Shown piece by piece: positions 7,036 through 15,622 of a stretch of DNA of 64,000 bases. The position numbers were made by a program, and so were the translations under genes. Origin of the DNA: an uncultured Erysipelotrichaceae bacterium. GTDB lineage: Bacteria; Bacillota_I; Bacilli_A; RFN20; CAG-826. The notes beneath the pieces were generated by a model, which searched no databases, was not told the origin of the DNA, and was given only the letters and a program-made list of their open reading frames with translations. The number at the start of each line of letters is the position of its first letter. Position 1 is the first letter of the stretch. Location: contig CADCNT010000005.1 of assembly GCA_902802905.1 (NCBI GenBank), positions 1 through 64,000 of the forward strand, in the 5' to 3' direction.

Positions 7036-7867
7036 TGATAATCTCCGTTTTTGTTGTGTCTATTTTATCATTTTCAAGAATTAGTTGCCTGACACCTTTA
7101 ACCACTATTCTTCCGCTAAAAGGATTTTTAATTGAATCAACTACAGAGTTAATTCTCGCATCAATGTTAGAACAGAATTCAAAACATAAGTCAGAGTTGT
7201 TCAATTCACATTCAGCCATTTTAAGGTTGTTAATATAACAAAGTCCTTGATGAGAAACTATCTTGCAGTTGATCAAAGTTACATTTTTGCTATTCCATCC
7301 TAGATATTCACCATTAATAACACAATTAATTAGTGTTACATTCTCACAATTCCAAAAGGCATCTTTGCTATTTAGGATTGAATCTCTTATAACAATATTT
7401 TTACCGCCATCAAAAGCATAGTTACCATCTAATTTTAAATTATCCATTTCTACATCTTGACTATTCATACCAAAATAATCGCCATTAGCGGTTACATCTC
7501 TACCTTTTACTTTATTACTGGTCCAAAGGGTTTCTTGAGCGTTAGGTATTTTAACATTTACTAAAGTAATATCTTCACATCTTCTAAATTGTTTTGGTGC
7601 ATGGATATTGCAATCAATTACTTCAATATGCTTTGTGTACCATACTCCACTTCTCGCGGTTTCAAACCAAGTGACATTATGGCATTTAATATTTTCACAA
7701 TACCAAAGCGGATATTTCCATTTGAATTCACATAATTGGAGTTCAATATTCTTTGATTCTTTAAGAGGAGATTCTCCATCCATAAAAGTACATCCGTTCA
7801 CAAATAAATCGGACGACATAAATAGCGGTCTTTCCCCTTTAAAAATCATTGAATTAATATATTTCAT
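7019..7867 (-). CDS. DUF3737 family right-handed beta-helix protein
   Basis: This 282-residue cytoplasmic protein of unknown function matches the DUF3737 pattern. It is a ladder of short repeats of the type xxNVTLINCxI (for example CENVTLINCVINGEYLGW then SKNVTLINCKIV) that builds a parallel beta-helix. Tryptophans recur at the same turn (PLWYC, GVWYT, ETLWT, AFWNC, LGWNS). In gut Firmicutes such genes often sit beside PatB-type aminotransferases, as here. It has no signal peptide. It lies 3 bases downstream of hypB1. Confidence 0.85.
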   Translation of the reverse strand: MKYINSMIFKGERPLFMSSDLFVNGCTFMDGESPLKESKNIELQLCEFKWKYPLWYCENIKCHNVTWFETARSGVWYTKHIEVIDCNIHAPKQFRRCEDITLVNVKIPNAQETLWTSNKVKGRDVTANGDYFGMNSQDVEMDNLKLDGNYAFDGGKNIVIRDSILNSKDAFWNCENVTLINCVINGEYLGWNSKNVTLINCKIVSHQGLCYINNLKMAECELNNSDLCFEFCSNIDARINSVVDSIKNPFSGRIVVKGVRQLILENDKIDTTKTEIIIGEKI

Positions 7868-7870
7868 ATA

Positions 7871-8533
7871 TTATTTGTTTTGAATTAACTTATCTAAATA
7901 GGAAATGAGCTCATCAACTCCACATCCATCTTTAGCGCACACTTTAAAGATCTTTGCTTCCTTATTTCTCATGTGGATATATTCTTCACATTTGGCAAAG
8001 TCAAAATCGAAAATATCTGCAGTATCAATTTTAGTAATAACAGCGATTTTAGATACTTGGAACATTAATGGATATTTAAGTGGCTTATCATGTCCTTCAG
8101 GAACCGATAGAAGCATCATGTTTATATTACTTCCTGTATCAAATTCTGCTGGACATACAAGATTTCCAACATTTTCTAATATAACAAGATCTAAATCATC
8201 AACACCAAATTGGTTTAAAGCATCATCCACCATTTGAGCGGTTAAGTGACATGCCCCAGATGTATGTACTTGTATTGTTTTAACGCCAGTTAATTTAGCT
8301 ATCTTTTCAGCATCAACTTCTCCATCGATATCAGCTTCTAAAACGCCGATACGATATCTATTCTTTAAAACATTAATAACTTTAGTTAAAAGAGTGGTTT
8401 TCCCACTTCCAGGCGATGCCATAACATTAATGAAATAAATACCTTTTTCATTAAGCTTTTTTCTTAGCTCATCAGCCTTTTTATTATTCTCAATTAAAAT
8501 ATCTTCTTTTACTTTGACAACCGAGTATTCCAT
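7871..8533 (-). CDS. hypB: HypB-family nickel-insertion GTPase (copy 1)
   Basis: HypB is a SIMIBI-class GTPase that delivers nickel to [NiFe] enzymes. The 220-residue protein has the P-loop ASPGSGKTT near residue 41, ADIDGEVDAEK (switch region), the metal-binding Cys-His in SGACHL (about residue 117) and Cys in VENVGNLVCPAEFD-like LENVGNLVCPAEFD, and the guanine motif ITKID. The His-rich N-terminal extension of many HypB proteins is absent. I chose the ATG at 8533; the codon before it is TTG. A diverged paralogue lies divergently at 8922. No [NiFe] hydrogenase gene is in the window. Confidence 0.88.
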   Translation of the reverse strand: MEYSVVKVKEDILIENNKKADELRKKLNEKGIYFINVMASPGSGKTTLLTKVINVLKNRYRIGVLEADIDGEVDAEKIAKLTGVKTIQVHTSGACHLTAQMVDDALNQFGVDDLDLVILENVGNLVCPAEFDTGSNINMMLLSVPEGHDKPLKYPLMFQVSKIAVITKIDTADIFDFDFAKCEEYIHMRNKEAKIFKVCAKDGCGVDELISYLDKLIQNK

Positions 8534-8629
8534 CAAACAAAAACCTCAACGCAAATATAATACTATATTTATATTCGTTTTGCTTAATATTTACTGATGC
8601 TTGGTTTACTTTATAGATGTAGGTGGGGC

Positions 8630-8701
8630 TTAACCTTTTGGGCTAGGCCCTTTTATTATGCTAATCAGGCAACATAGCAAAACAAGAAAGAAGATCCTTA
8701 A
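8630..8701 (-). pseudogene. Truncated relative of the 24-residue toxin-like peptide
   Basis: On the minus strand an open frame without an ATG reads LVLLCCLISIIKGPSPKG and then a stop. It aligns with the last 18 residues of the peptide at 1422-1496, with synonymous changes (TTG TTA to TTG CTA) and conservative ones (V to I, T to S). The start codon and Shine-Dalgarno site fall in a deletion whose ends are short similar sequences (AAAACGAG and AAACCAAG). It is probably non-functional as a toxin. Confidence 0.5.
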
Positions 8702-8765
8702 CTAACATCCAAGGATGCTAGACTAAGAGCAAGAACACTCTTTTTAACCAGCATCTATAAAAAGT

Positions 8766-8794
8766 GCCTCTATATAATAAAGAGGCGATTTTTT
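8766..8794 (+). terminator. Terminator of the second copy
   Basis: GCCTC/GAGGC stem with the same 11-base loop as at 1618-1647, followed by GATTTTTT. It also isolates the hypB2 transcript. Confidence 0.85.
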
Positions 8795-8909
8795 CTTAAA
8801 TTTGCTAAAAACTTTTAGAGATTGGTACTTATTTCTTTATTAAAGAAATAAAAATTTATTTGTATTTTTAGATACTGTAAAACTTAGTTTTAATATTAGT
8901 AAACTTAGA

Positions 8910-8924
8910 TATAATGTTGTTATG
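8910..8924 (+). promoter_or_regulatory. Perfect -10 box six bases before the hypB2 start codon
   Basis: TATAAT at 8910-8915 lies 6 bases before ATG 8922, so transcription should start at or next to the ATG and give a leaderless mRNA. No Shine-Dalgarno sequence is present. The -35 region (GTTTTA) is poor, so an activator may be involved. Confidence 0.65.
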
Positions 8925-9593
8925 AGTGAAGTGAGAACAATTCTCTTGAATCGTTCTGCCTATGCGGATAATGATCAAGAAGCTGATGCTCTTAGAGAAT
9001 ACTTGAAAGACCATCAAACTTTTTTAGTGAATGTAATGTCTTCTCCAGGAAGTGGAAAGACCACAACTCTTACTAAATTAATCAATATCCTAAAGTCAGA
9101 ATTTAAAATTGGAGTTATGGAAGCTGACATTGATAGCGATGTCGACGCTATTTCGATTGCTAAGAACACCGGCGTTAGTTCTATTCAGCTACACACTAAT
9201 GGAATGTGTCATCTTGATGCAGGTATGACAAAAACCGGTTTAGATGGAATAAATTTTCATGATTACGACTTAATATTCTTAGAAAACGTTGGAAATCTTG
9301 TATGTCCAGCAGAATTTGATACAGGTGCGTCCATGGATATGGTAATATTAAGCGTGCCGGAGGGCGATGACAAACCAATCAAATACCCATTAGTGTTCGA
9401 AAAGTCAAAACTCGTTCTCATTAATAAGATTGACGCTCTTCCATATTTTGACTTTGATATGGGAAAGGTCACAAAAAACATTCGTTATAGAAATAAAAAT
9501 TCAACAATTATTCCTATCAGTGCCAAAACAGGCGAGAATATGGAAAAAGTTGCTGACTACTTTAGAAAAATAATTGCAGAGTGGAGGAAATAA
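8922..9593 (+). CDS. hypB: HypB-family nickel-insertion GTPase (copy 2)
   Basis: This 223-residue SIMIBI GTPase is homologous to hypB1. It has the P-loop SSPGSGKTT near residue 41, EADIDSDVDA, the Cys-His metal site in NGMCHL, Cys in LENVGNLVCPAEFD and the guanine motif INKID. The two copies differ at many positions, so the duplication is old. It is the first gene of a plus-strand operon with the 964-residue oxidoreductase (3 bases on) and hypA. The operon order hypB-oxidoreductase-hypA suggests nickel delivery or GTP-dependent assembly for a redox enzyme that is not identified here. Confidence 0.88.
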   Translation: MSEVRTILLNRSAYADNDQEADALREYLKDHQTFLVNVMSSPGSGKTTTLTKLINILKSEFKIGVMEADIDSDVDAISIAKNTGVSSIQLHTNGMCHLDAGMTKTGLDGINFHDYDLIFLENVGNLVCPAEFDTGASMDMVILSVPEGDDKPIKYPLVFEKSKLVLINKIDALPYFDFDMGKVTKNIRYRNKNSTIIPISAKTGENMEKVADYFRKIIAEWRK

Positions 9594-9596
9594 TTA

Positions 9597-12491
9597 ATGC
9601 CAGAAAAATGCAAAAAACCAGAAGTAACTTCTAAATATGAAGGCGAGAAAGATTTTAAAAAGGAATACGCTAAACTTGGAAAAAAGATTACTGACGTTGT
9701 CCCACACAAATTGTTCGGTGTTAAAAACACTGATCCAGAATATTGGGGATTAAGAGAAGTATTATCTGAAGAACAAGTCAAATTCCTTTTAAAACTTAAA
9801 CAAAGAAAATGGTACAGTCTTGAACAACTCATCAAAATGAACAAGGAATTAACTCCTGTAGATGTTCAAAGACTTTTAGACGAGCTCTCTTATATTGGTT
9901 TTATCGAATATGATTACGGTGATAACTATGCAGATGAACATCCAATCGAAGATGCACCAAAAATTAAGAGATATCGTTTATCTTATTTCGTCCCAGGTTC
10001 TGCCGAATTGATGAACTCCTCTGTTGACAGAATTGCCAAAAACCCTGCAGTAGCTAACTTCTTTGAAAGAATGACATTCATTCCTTTAGCAGGTATCACG
10101 GAAATGATTATGGAAGGTGGTAATGGTATTGGCATGCACACCATTCCAGTTGAAAAAGCCATTGAAGGTGAACCAACATCTGTCTCAGTCGAACATATTT
10201 CCCACTGGTTAAAGAAATATGAAGGCCATATCTCTGCTGGTATTTGTTCCTGTAGAGCTAGTAGAGCTATATTAGGTGATGGTTGTATCGATGATGTCGA
10301 TGATTGGTGTATCCAATTAGGTGATATGGCGGATTACACAGTTGAAACAAAACGTGCTCACTACATCACTAAAGAAGAGGCTTTAAGAATCTTAGAATTA
10401 TCTGAGAAGAATGGTTTCGTTCACCAAATCACTAACATTGATGGCAAAGACCATATCTTTGATATTTGTAACTGTGATGTCAAAATCTGTAATGCTTTAA
10501 GAACATCCATGTTATTTAACACACCAAACTTATCAAGAAGCGCATATACCGCTAAAGTCACCACCACCAACTGTGTAGCTTGTGGTCAATGTGTTGCAAA
10601 CTGTCCTTCAGGTGCAGTTAAGTTAGGTCAAAAATTATGTAAGGGCGATGGTAAAGAACAAGAATATCCAATTCAACCATTACCAGACAAAATCAAATGG
10701 GGTAAATATGCTTGGGATGAAAACTATCGCGACACAATGAGAAAGAGCGATACATACCCAACCGGTACTGCTCCATGTAAGACCGCATGTCCTGCTCACG
10801 TTCCAGTTCAAGGTTATTTAAAAATGGCTCATGAAGGACGTTATAAAGAAGCTTTAGCGTTAATCAAAACTCAAAACCCATTCCCAGCAGTTTGTGGCCG
10901 TGTTTGTAATAAACGCTGTGAAGATGAATGTACTCGTGGTGAAATTGATAGAGCCGTCTCTATTGACGCTGTTAAGAAGTTCGTCGCTGACTTAGATTTG
11001 AAGTCTAAAGATAGATACATTCCAGAGAAAATTGTCCCATCTGTGCATGGTCATTTTGATGAAAAGATTGCTATCATTGGAGCGGGCCCTGCTGGATTAT
11101 CCGCTGCATATTACTTAGCAGAGATGGGCTTCACACCTACAGTCTTTGAAAAGAATGAAAAACCTGGTGGTATGTTAAGATATGGCATCCCATCCTATAA
11201 ATTAGAAAAAGATGTAATCGATGCAGAAATCGATGTCATTAGAGAATTAGGCGCTGAAATTAAATGTGGCGTTGAAGTCGGTAAAGACATCACCATCGAA
11301 GAACTCAAGAAACAAGGCTATAAAGCATTCTATATCGCTATTGGCTGTCAAGGTGGAAGAAGACCAAACGTTCCTAATGATACCGCTAAAGGTACCGATA
11401 TCGCAGTTTCTTATTTAAGAAATGCTTTAGACAAGCAAAAAGAATTCAAGGGTAAAGTAGTTGTCGTTGGTGGCGGTAATGTCGCTGTTGACTGTGCAAG
11501 AACTGCTCATAGATTAAAAGCTGAATCAGTGAAGATGCTCTGTTTAGAAGATAGAGACCATATGCCAGCTAGTAACGAAGAAATTAGAGAAACTCTCGAA
11601 GAGAACATCGAAATCATGAACTCTTGGGGTCCAAAAGAAGTACTCGTTAACGAAAAAGGTGAAGTCAAAGGAATCATCTTCAAGAAATGTACTGCAACCT
11701 TAGACAAAGAAGGTAAATTCAATCCTCAATATGATGAAAATGAAACCATCACCATTGAAGCAGATCAAATCATCTTCGCTATCGGTCAAGCCATCGAATG
11801 GGGCAAACTCTTAGAAGGAACCAAAGTTGAATTCTGGCATGGTAATTACCCACTCGCTGATAAACTTACATATCAAACTAATGATGATGATATCTTTGTT
11901 GGTGGCGACGTTTTTACCGGTCCTAAGTTCGTTATCGATGCTATCGCTGCTGGCCATGCTGTTGCCGATGCTTTAGCAAGACACGTTAGACCAAATGCCC
12001 ATCCAACAATCGCATTTAACCATCGTGGATTTACACCTCTTAATAAGAAAGATATTACTCTTCCAGGTTATGATGAAGCTGGTAGACAAGAAGAAGGTAT
12101 GGATGAATCCATCGATTACAAAAACTCCTTCAAGGATGCTCATAAGACCTTAACTGAAGAGCAAGTCCATATTGAAACCGGTAGATGCTTATCTTGTGGT
12201 GCAGCGTTCGTTGATCCGCATAAGTGTATTGGCTGTGGTGTCTGTACTACCAAATGTCAATTTGACGCTATCCACTTAGTAAGAGACCATCCAAAAGCCT
12301 CCAACATGCGATTTGCTGAAAATAAAGTTACTGGCTTACTTAAGTATGCCTTACCAAGAATGTTCAAGATTCTCTTCTACTCTGGCTCTAAAGAAGCTCG
12401 TATGATGAGAAAGAAACGTAAAGCTTGGAACAAGCACTATAAAGAAGCTAAAAAGACCGCTCCAGATACAGGAAACGCTGTAGATGCATGA
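9597..12491 (+). CDS. Multidomain Fe-S/FAD NAD(P)H oxidoreductase, GltD/NfnB-like
   Basis: This 964-residue cytoplasmic electron-transfer protein contains, in order: a winged-helix-like region (about 40-110); a cysteine-rich part with ICSCRASR (216) and DICNCDVKIC (288); a ferredoxin motif CVACGQCVANCPSG (about 324); a GltD-type N-terminal Fe-S domain with CKTACPAHVPVQGY (about 392) and CGRVCNKRCEDEC (about 430); an FAD site IIGAGPAGLSAAYY (about 490); an NADPH site VVVGGGNVAVDCART (about 620); and a C-terminal ferredoxin motif CLSCG...CIGCGVCTTKC (863-885). This is the GltD/NfnB flavoprotein core with added clusters. It lies between hypB2 and hypA, overlapping hypA by 8 bases. The electron partners are unknown; the [FeFe] hydrogenase at 17.2-18.6 kb is one candidate. 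Confidence 0.85.
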   Translation: MPEKCKKPEVTSKYEGEKDFKKEYAKLGKKITDVVPHKLFGVKNTDPEYWGLREVLSEEQVKFLLKLKQRKWYSLEQLIKMNKELTPVDVQRLLDELSYIGFIEYDYGDNYADEHPIEDAPKIKRYRLSYFVPGSAELMNSSVDRIAKNPAVANFFERMTFIPLAGITEMIMEGGNGIGMHTIPVEKAIEGEPTSVSVEHISHWLKKYEGHISAGICSCRASRAILGDGCIDDVDDWCIQLGDMADYTVETKRAHYITKEEALRILELSEKNGFVHQITNIDGKDHIFDICNCDVKICNALRTSMLFNTPNLSRSAYTAKVTTTNCVACGQCVANCPSGAVKLGQKLCKGDGKEQEYPIQPLPDKIKWGKYAWDENYRDTMRKSDTYPTGTAPCKTACPAHVPVQGYLKMAHEGRYKEALALIKTQNPFPAVCGRVCNKRCEDECTRGEIDRAVSIDAVKKFVADLDLKSKDRYIPEKIVPSVHGHFDEKIAIIGAGPAGLSAAYYLAEMGFTPTVFEKNEKPGGMLRYGIPSYKLEKDVIDAEIDVIRELGAEIKCGVEVGKDITIEELKKQGYKAFYIAIGCQGGRRPNVPNDTAKGTDIAVSYLRNALDKQKEFKGKVVVVGGGNVAVDCARTAHRLKAESVKMLCLEDRDHMPASNEEIRETLEENIEIMNSWGPKEVLVNEKGEVKGIIFKKCTATLDKEGKFNPQYDENETITIEADQIIFAIGQAIEWGKLLEGTKVEFWHGNYPLADKLTYQTNDDDIFVGGDVFTGPKFVIDAIAAGHAVADALARHVRPNAHPTIAFNHRGFTPLNKKDITLPGYDEAGRQEEGMDESIDYKNSFKDAHKTLTEEQVHIETGRCLSCGAAFVDPHKCIGCGVCTTKCQFDAIHLVRDHPKASNMRFAENKVTGLLKYALPRMFKILFYSGSKEARMMRKKRKAWNKHYKEAKKTAPDTGNAVDA

Positions 12492-12828
12492 GTTAGGAAT
12501 AGTTGTTCACGTTATTAACCAAGTTGAAAAAATCGCGGAAGAAAATAAAGTGAGCAAAGTTGTTGAACTCACCTTAGAAGTTGGCGAAGTTTCTGGTGTA
12601 GTAAAAGAATACTTTGTAGATTGCTATAATTGGTCAATTAAGAAGACAAAATATATGCAAGAATGCAAACTTAACTTCATTATCATTAAAGGCATCACTT
12701 ATTGCGAAAGCTGTGGCAAAACATACGAAACCACAAAATATGGAAAAGAATGCCCATATTGCCATAGTGATAAGACATACCTTGTAACTGGTAGAGATGT
12801 CTCAATAAAAGACATTAAAGTAATTTAA
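12484..12828 (+). CDS. hypA: Hydrogenase/nickel maturation protein HypA
   Basis: HypA hands nickel to target enzymes with HypB. The 114-residue protein starts MHELGI, so the nickel-binding His2 and Glu3 are present, and has the zinc site CESCGK...CPYCHS (about 78-98). Length is normal. It overlaps the end of the oxidoreductase gene by 8 bases and ends before a strong terminator. hypC, hypD, hypE, hypF and a [NiFe] large subunit are not in the window, so the nickel enzyme served is unknown. Confidence 0.92.
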   Translation: MHELGIVVHVINQVEKIAEENKVSKVVELTLEVGEVSGVVKEYFVDCYNWSIKKTKYMQECKLNFIIIKGITYCESCGKTYETTKYGKECPYCHSDKTYLVTGRDVSIKDIKVI

Positions 12829-12834
12829 AAAAAT

Positions 12835-12866
12835 AAGGAACGTGATTAATTCGCGTTCCTTTTATT
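12835..12866 (+). terminator. Terminator between hypA and the TtcA-like gene
   Basis: AAGGAACG and CGTTCCTT form an 8-bp stem with an 11-base loop followed by TTATT. It serves the convergent ends of both genes. Confidence 0.8.
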
Positions 12867-13701
12867 CTTCCTTATCATAATCATCCAAGAAGGAATGATA
12901 TTCACCTTTTTCTTTATAACCAAGAATCATATCAAGTGTCACATTATCAGCGGCCTTAAATATGTTCTTTTCAATTTGTGGGATTTCTTTTCTTAAATCA
13001 TAGATAAGTTGTTTAACGAACTTTCTTTGGCCAGCGCTTTGCTCTGCAGCTTCTTCTTCGGTAAATTTACAAGCGCATTGTAGAAATTCTAAGCCATGAT
13101 ATTTAGACCAATTAATAATGTCTTTTTCTCTGATATAGTACATAGGTCTAATTAATTCCATTCCAGGATAGTTTGTGCTATGAAGTTTTGGAAGCATAGT
13201 TTGGAAGCTACCGCTATTAAGGAGATTCATTAAAGTTGTGGTGATAACATCATCATAGTGATGGCCTAAAGCAATCTTATTGCAACCCATCTTTTTAGCG
13301 GTGTTATATAACGCTCCTCTTCTCATTTTTGCGCACAAAAAGCAACTTCCTTTCGACTGTAACGCTGCAATTTCAAAGATATCTGTTTTTACAATTTCAG
13401 CTGGGATGCGTAGCGTTTTTAAATTCTTTTTTATCAAATCGATATTCTTTTTGTTATACCCAGGATCCATGACAAGATATTTGACATCAAAGTCATAATC
13501 AGAGTGTTTATGAAGAAACATAAAAAGCTTGGCAAGACACATTGAATCTTTGCCACCAGAAATACAAACACACACTTTATCACCGGGTTTTAAAAGTTGA
13601 TATTCTTTGATACCCTTAACAAACCTGGACCACAAAGTAAGTCTATATCTAGTAGACAAAGCTTTTTCAAATTCGTCTGTGAACTTACGATTCTCTTCCA
13701 T
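12862..13701 (-). CDS. TtcA-family ATP-dependent tRNA thiolase-like protein
   Basis: This 279-residue PP-loop ATPase has CISGGKDSMCLA near residue 46, the CxxC pair CFLCAKMRRGALY near residue 122 and a further CACKF near residue 217. TtcA uses such cysteines to hold a [4Fe-4S] cluster and makes 2-thiocytidine at tRNA position 32. The GHHYDDVITTTLMNL segment is the family core. The end of the protein differs from enterobacterial TtcA, so the exact tRNA position modified is inferred. Its start codon shares a base with the stop of the DUF308 gene upstream. Confidence 0.8.
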   Translation of the reverse strand: MEENRKFTDEFEKALSTRYRLTLWSRFVKGIKEYQLLKPGDKVCVCISGGKDSMCLAKLFMFLHKHSDYDFDVKYLVMDPGYNKKNIDLIKKNLKTLRIPAEIVKTDIFEIAALQSKGSCFLCAKMRRGALYNTAKKMGCNKIALGHHYDDVITTTLMNLLNSGSFQTMLPKLHSTNYPGMELIRPMYYIREKDIINWSKYHGLEFLQCACKFTEEEAAEQSAGQRKFVKQLIYDLRKEIPQIEKNIFKAADNVTLDMILGYKEKGEYHSFLDDYDKEE

Positions 13702-14288
13702 TATTTCTTTTCAGGTTCTTTTTTCTCTTCTTCTTTTTTGGTTAAGGCTTTAACGCCATAGACAAATAAAACCACACCAATAGCGGCAATGGTGGCACCA
13801 ATAAGGCAATAAATTACTTGAGATACAGCAGGTGATCTATTTAAGTTAACTAACGCTAAAATACCTAGGGTAATACCAATGGTGGCGCCTAAGAAATAAA
13901 CAATAATCCAACCAACTTTATATTTAAAGACAATAGCGACAATTGCTTTCACTAGGAAGATTGTGCCTAACGCTAATAAAAGAACAGGAACAAAGTAAAT
14001 GATAAATTGGCCTAAGATATGTGGGATGATGATAAATACAACGCCACAAGAAACAGCTATTGCACCAAGAACAAACGCACCTTTAAAGAATGCTTTAGTG
14101 TTAGCAACAAATGCCACAATGATATGCATTATACCAACAACTAATAATCCAACAGCGACAACATAACTCATTAAGTGCATTGCAGAATTGAAATCAACAA
14201 TGCTTAAAACGAATTGAACAACGCCGATAGTAAATAGAATTACTCCATAGACTAGAATCATCCATTTTTGCTCTTTAAATGCTTTCAT
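13701..14288 (-). CDS. DUF308/HdeD-like integral membrane protein
   Basis: The 195-residue protein has about six hydrophobic helices in three hairpins (starting near residues 10, 38, 66, 92, 124 and 155) and a short charged tail KKEEEKKEPEKK. The pattern of paired helices with glycine-rich turns (VVAVGLLVVGIMHII) resembles the HdeD/DUF308 family. Function is unknown. It is the first gene of a two-gene minus-strand unit with the TtcA-like gene. Confidence 0.6.
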   Translation of the reverse strand: MKAFKEQKWMILVYGVILFTIGVVQFVLSIVDFNSAMHLMSYVVAVGLLVVGIMHIIVAFVANTKAFFKGAFVLGAIAVSCGVVFIIIPHILGQFIIYFVPVLLLALGTIFLVKAIVAIVFKYKVGWIIVYFLGATIGITLGILALVNLNRSPAVSQVIYCLIGATIAAIGVVLFVYGVKALTKKEEEKKEPEKK

Positions 14289-14387
14289 AATCTTGCTCCT
14301 ATACTTTTTAGTATAAATTTTCCACCTTATTATTTTTTCTTATTGCGAAATAATTTACAATAAGAAATGCTCATGGAGGACATTATT

Positions 14388-15611
14388 ATGAAAATAGAAA
14401 GATTAAGAGAATACGCTACTTTATTAGCACGTAAAGGCATCAATGTTCAAAAGGATGAAGAAGTTTGGGTTAACTGCCAATTAGATCAAGTTGAATTTGT
14501 ACGTTTAGTGGTCGAAGAATGTTATAAAGCAGGCGCTAAAAAAGTAAGAGTTAGATTCTCTGATAACCAACTTAGCAAAATTAGTTATAAATACGCTAAA
14601 ACTAATGTTTTAAAGAAAGTAGATAACTACACTATCGCTGAATATAAATACATGGTGAAACATAACCCAAGTATGCTGCACATTGTTTCTGATGATCCAG
14701 ATGCATTTAAAGGTATCTCACAAAATAAACTCACAAGTGTATCAATGGGAATCAGAAAGAAAGTCAAACCATATAGAGATGAAATGGACGGCAAATATAA
14801 ATGGTGTATCGCCGCTGTTCCTTCCTTAGCCTGGGCCGAAAAAGTCTTTCCAAAGCTAAAAGGTGAAGAAGCAATCGAAGCTCTCTGGGAAGCAATCCTA
14901 TCCACTTCTAGAGTAGATGGGCACGCTTTAGAAAACTGGGACAAGCATAATGAAGAATTAATGGTGCATCGTAAAAAACTAGCTGAACTAGATTTAGAAT
15001 ATCTCGAATATAAAGCATCCAACGGAACAGACTTTAAAGTCGGATTAATGAAAGATGTTCTCTGGGGTGGCGGAGTTGAATTTACCGATAAAGGATTATC
15101 CTATAATCCAAACATCCCTTCCGAGGAAGTATTTACTTCTCCAAAAGCAGGATCAATCGATGGAATTGTTTATTCCAGCAAACCATTAAGTTATAACGGC
15201 CAAATCATTGACGAATTTTGGCTCAGATTTAAAAATGGAAAAGTTGTCGAAGTAGGCGCTAAAAAGAATCAGGGGTTACTTCAACAAATGGTGGACACCG
15301 ACGAAGGTAGCCATATGTTAGGTGAAGTCGCTTTAGTACCATATGATTCACCAATTCAAAATTCGAAAATTTTATTCTATGAAACACTATTTGACGAAAA
15401 TGCTGCCTGTCACCTTGCCTTAGGTCATGGTTTTAAAGAATTATTCCCAGAAGGTGCATCTATTTCAAACGAGGAAGCACGTAAAAGAGGATTAAATGAT
15501 TCTATGATTCATGTCGACTTTATGATAGGGACTAAAGACTTGCAAATTATCGGTACGTCATTCAACGGTAAGAAAACAGTTATCTTTAAAGATGGTAACT
15601 GGGCAATTTAG
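14388..15611 (+). CDS. M29-family aminopeptidase (PepS/AmpS type)
   Basis: This is a thermophilic-type metallo-aminopeptidase of peptidase family M29 that removes N-terminal residues in the cytoplasm, 407 residues. Metal-ligand motifs are present near the C-terminus: LGEVALVPYDSP (about 310), ETLFDENAACHLALG (about 327-341) and HVDFMIGT (about 375). I chose ATG 14388 because GGAGG lies 8-12 bases upstream; a longer frame from 14367 would start inside that ribosome-binding site. It is followed closely by rmuC. Confidence 0.92.
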   Translation: MKIERLREYATLLARKGINVQKDEEVWVNCQLDQVEFVRLVVEECYKAGAKKVRVRFSDNQLSKISYKYAKTNVLKKVDNYTIAEYKYMVKHNPSMLHIVSDDPDAFKGISQNKLTSVSMGIRKKVKPYRDEMDGKYKWCIAAVPSLAWAEKVFPKLKGEEAIEALWEAILSTSRVDGHALENWDKHNEELMVHRKKLAELDLEYLEYKASNGTDFKVGLMKDVLWGGGVEFTDKGLSYNPNIPSEEVFTSPKAGSIDGIVYSSKPLSYNGQIIDEFWLRFKNGKVVEVGAKKNQGLLQQMVDTDEGSHMLGEVALVPYDSPIQNSKILFYETLFDENAACHLALGHGFKELFPEGASISNEEARKRGLNDSMIHVDFMIGTKDLQIIGTSFNGKKTVIFKDGNWAI

Positions 15612-15622
15612 GGGGTCTCTGT

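Larger units (their letters stand above)
8621..8794 (+). ncRNA. Second copy of the antisense-type RNA
   Basis: This plus-strand element between the two hypB genes is colinear with 1413-1647. It has the same CTTGGTTTACTTTATA promoter-proximal block (8600-8615), the same TTTTATTATGCT and CAGGCAACATA blocks, the identical ATCCTTAACTAACATCCAAGGATGCTAGAC segment and the same terminator. It lacks about 75 bases (the toxin start and Shine-Dalgarno region) and gains about 27 bases that extend the GATGCT/AGCATC hairpin. Whether it is still transcribed is not known. Confidence 0.5.
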
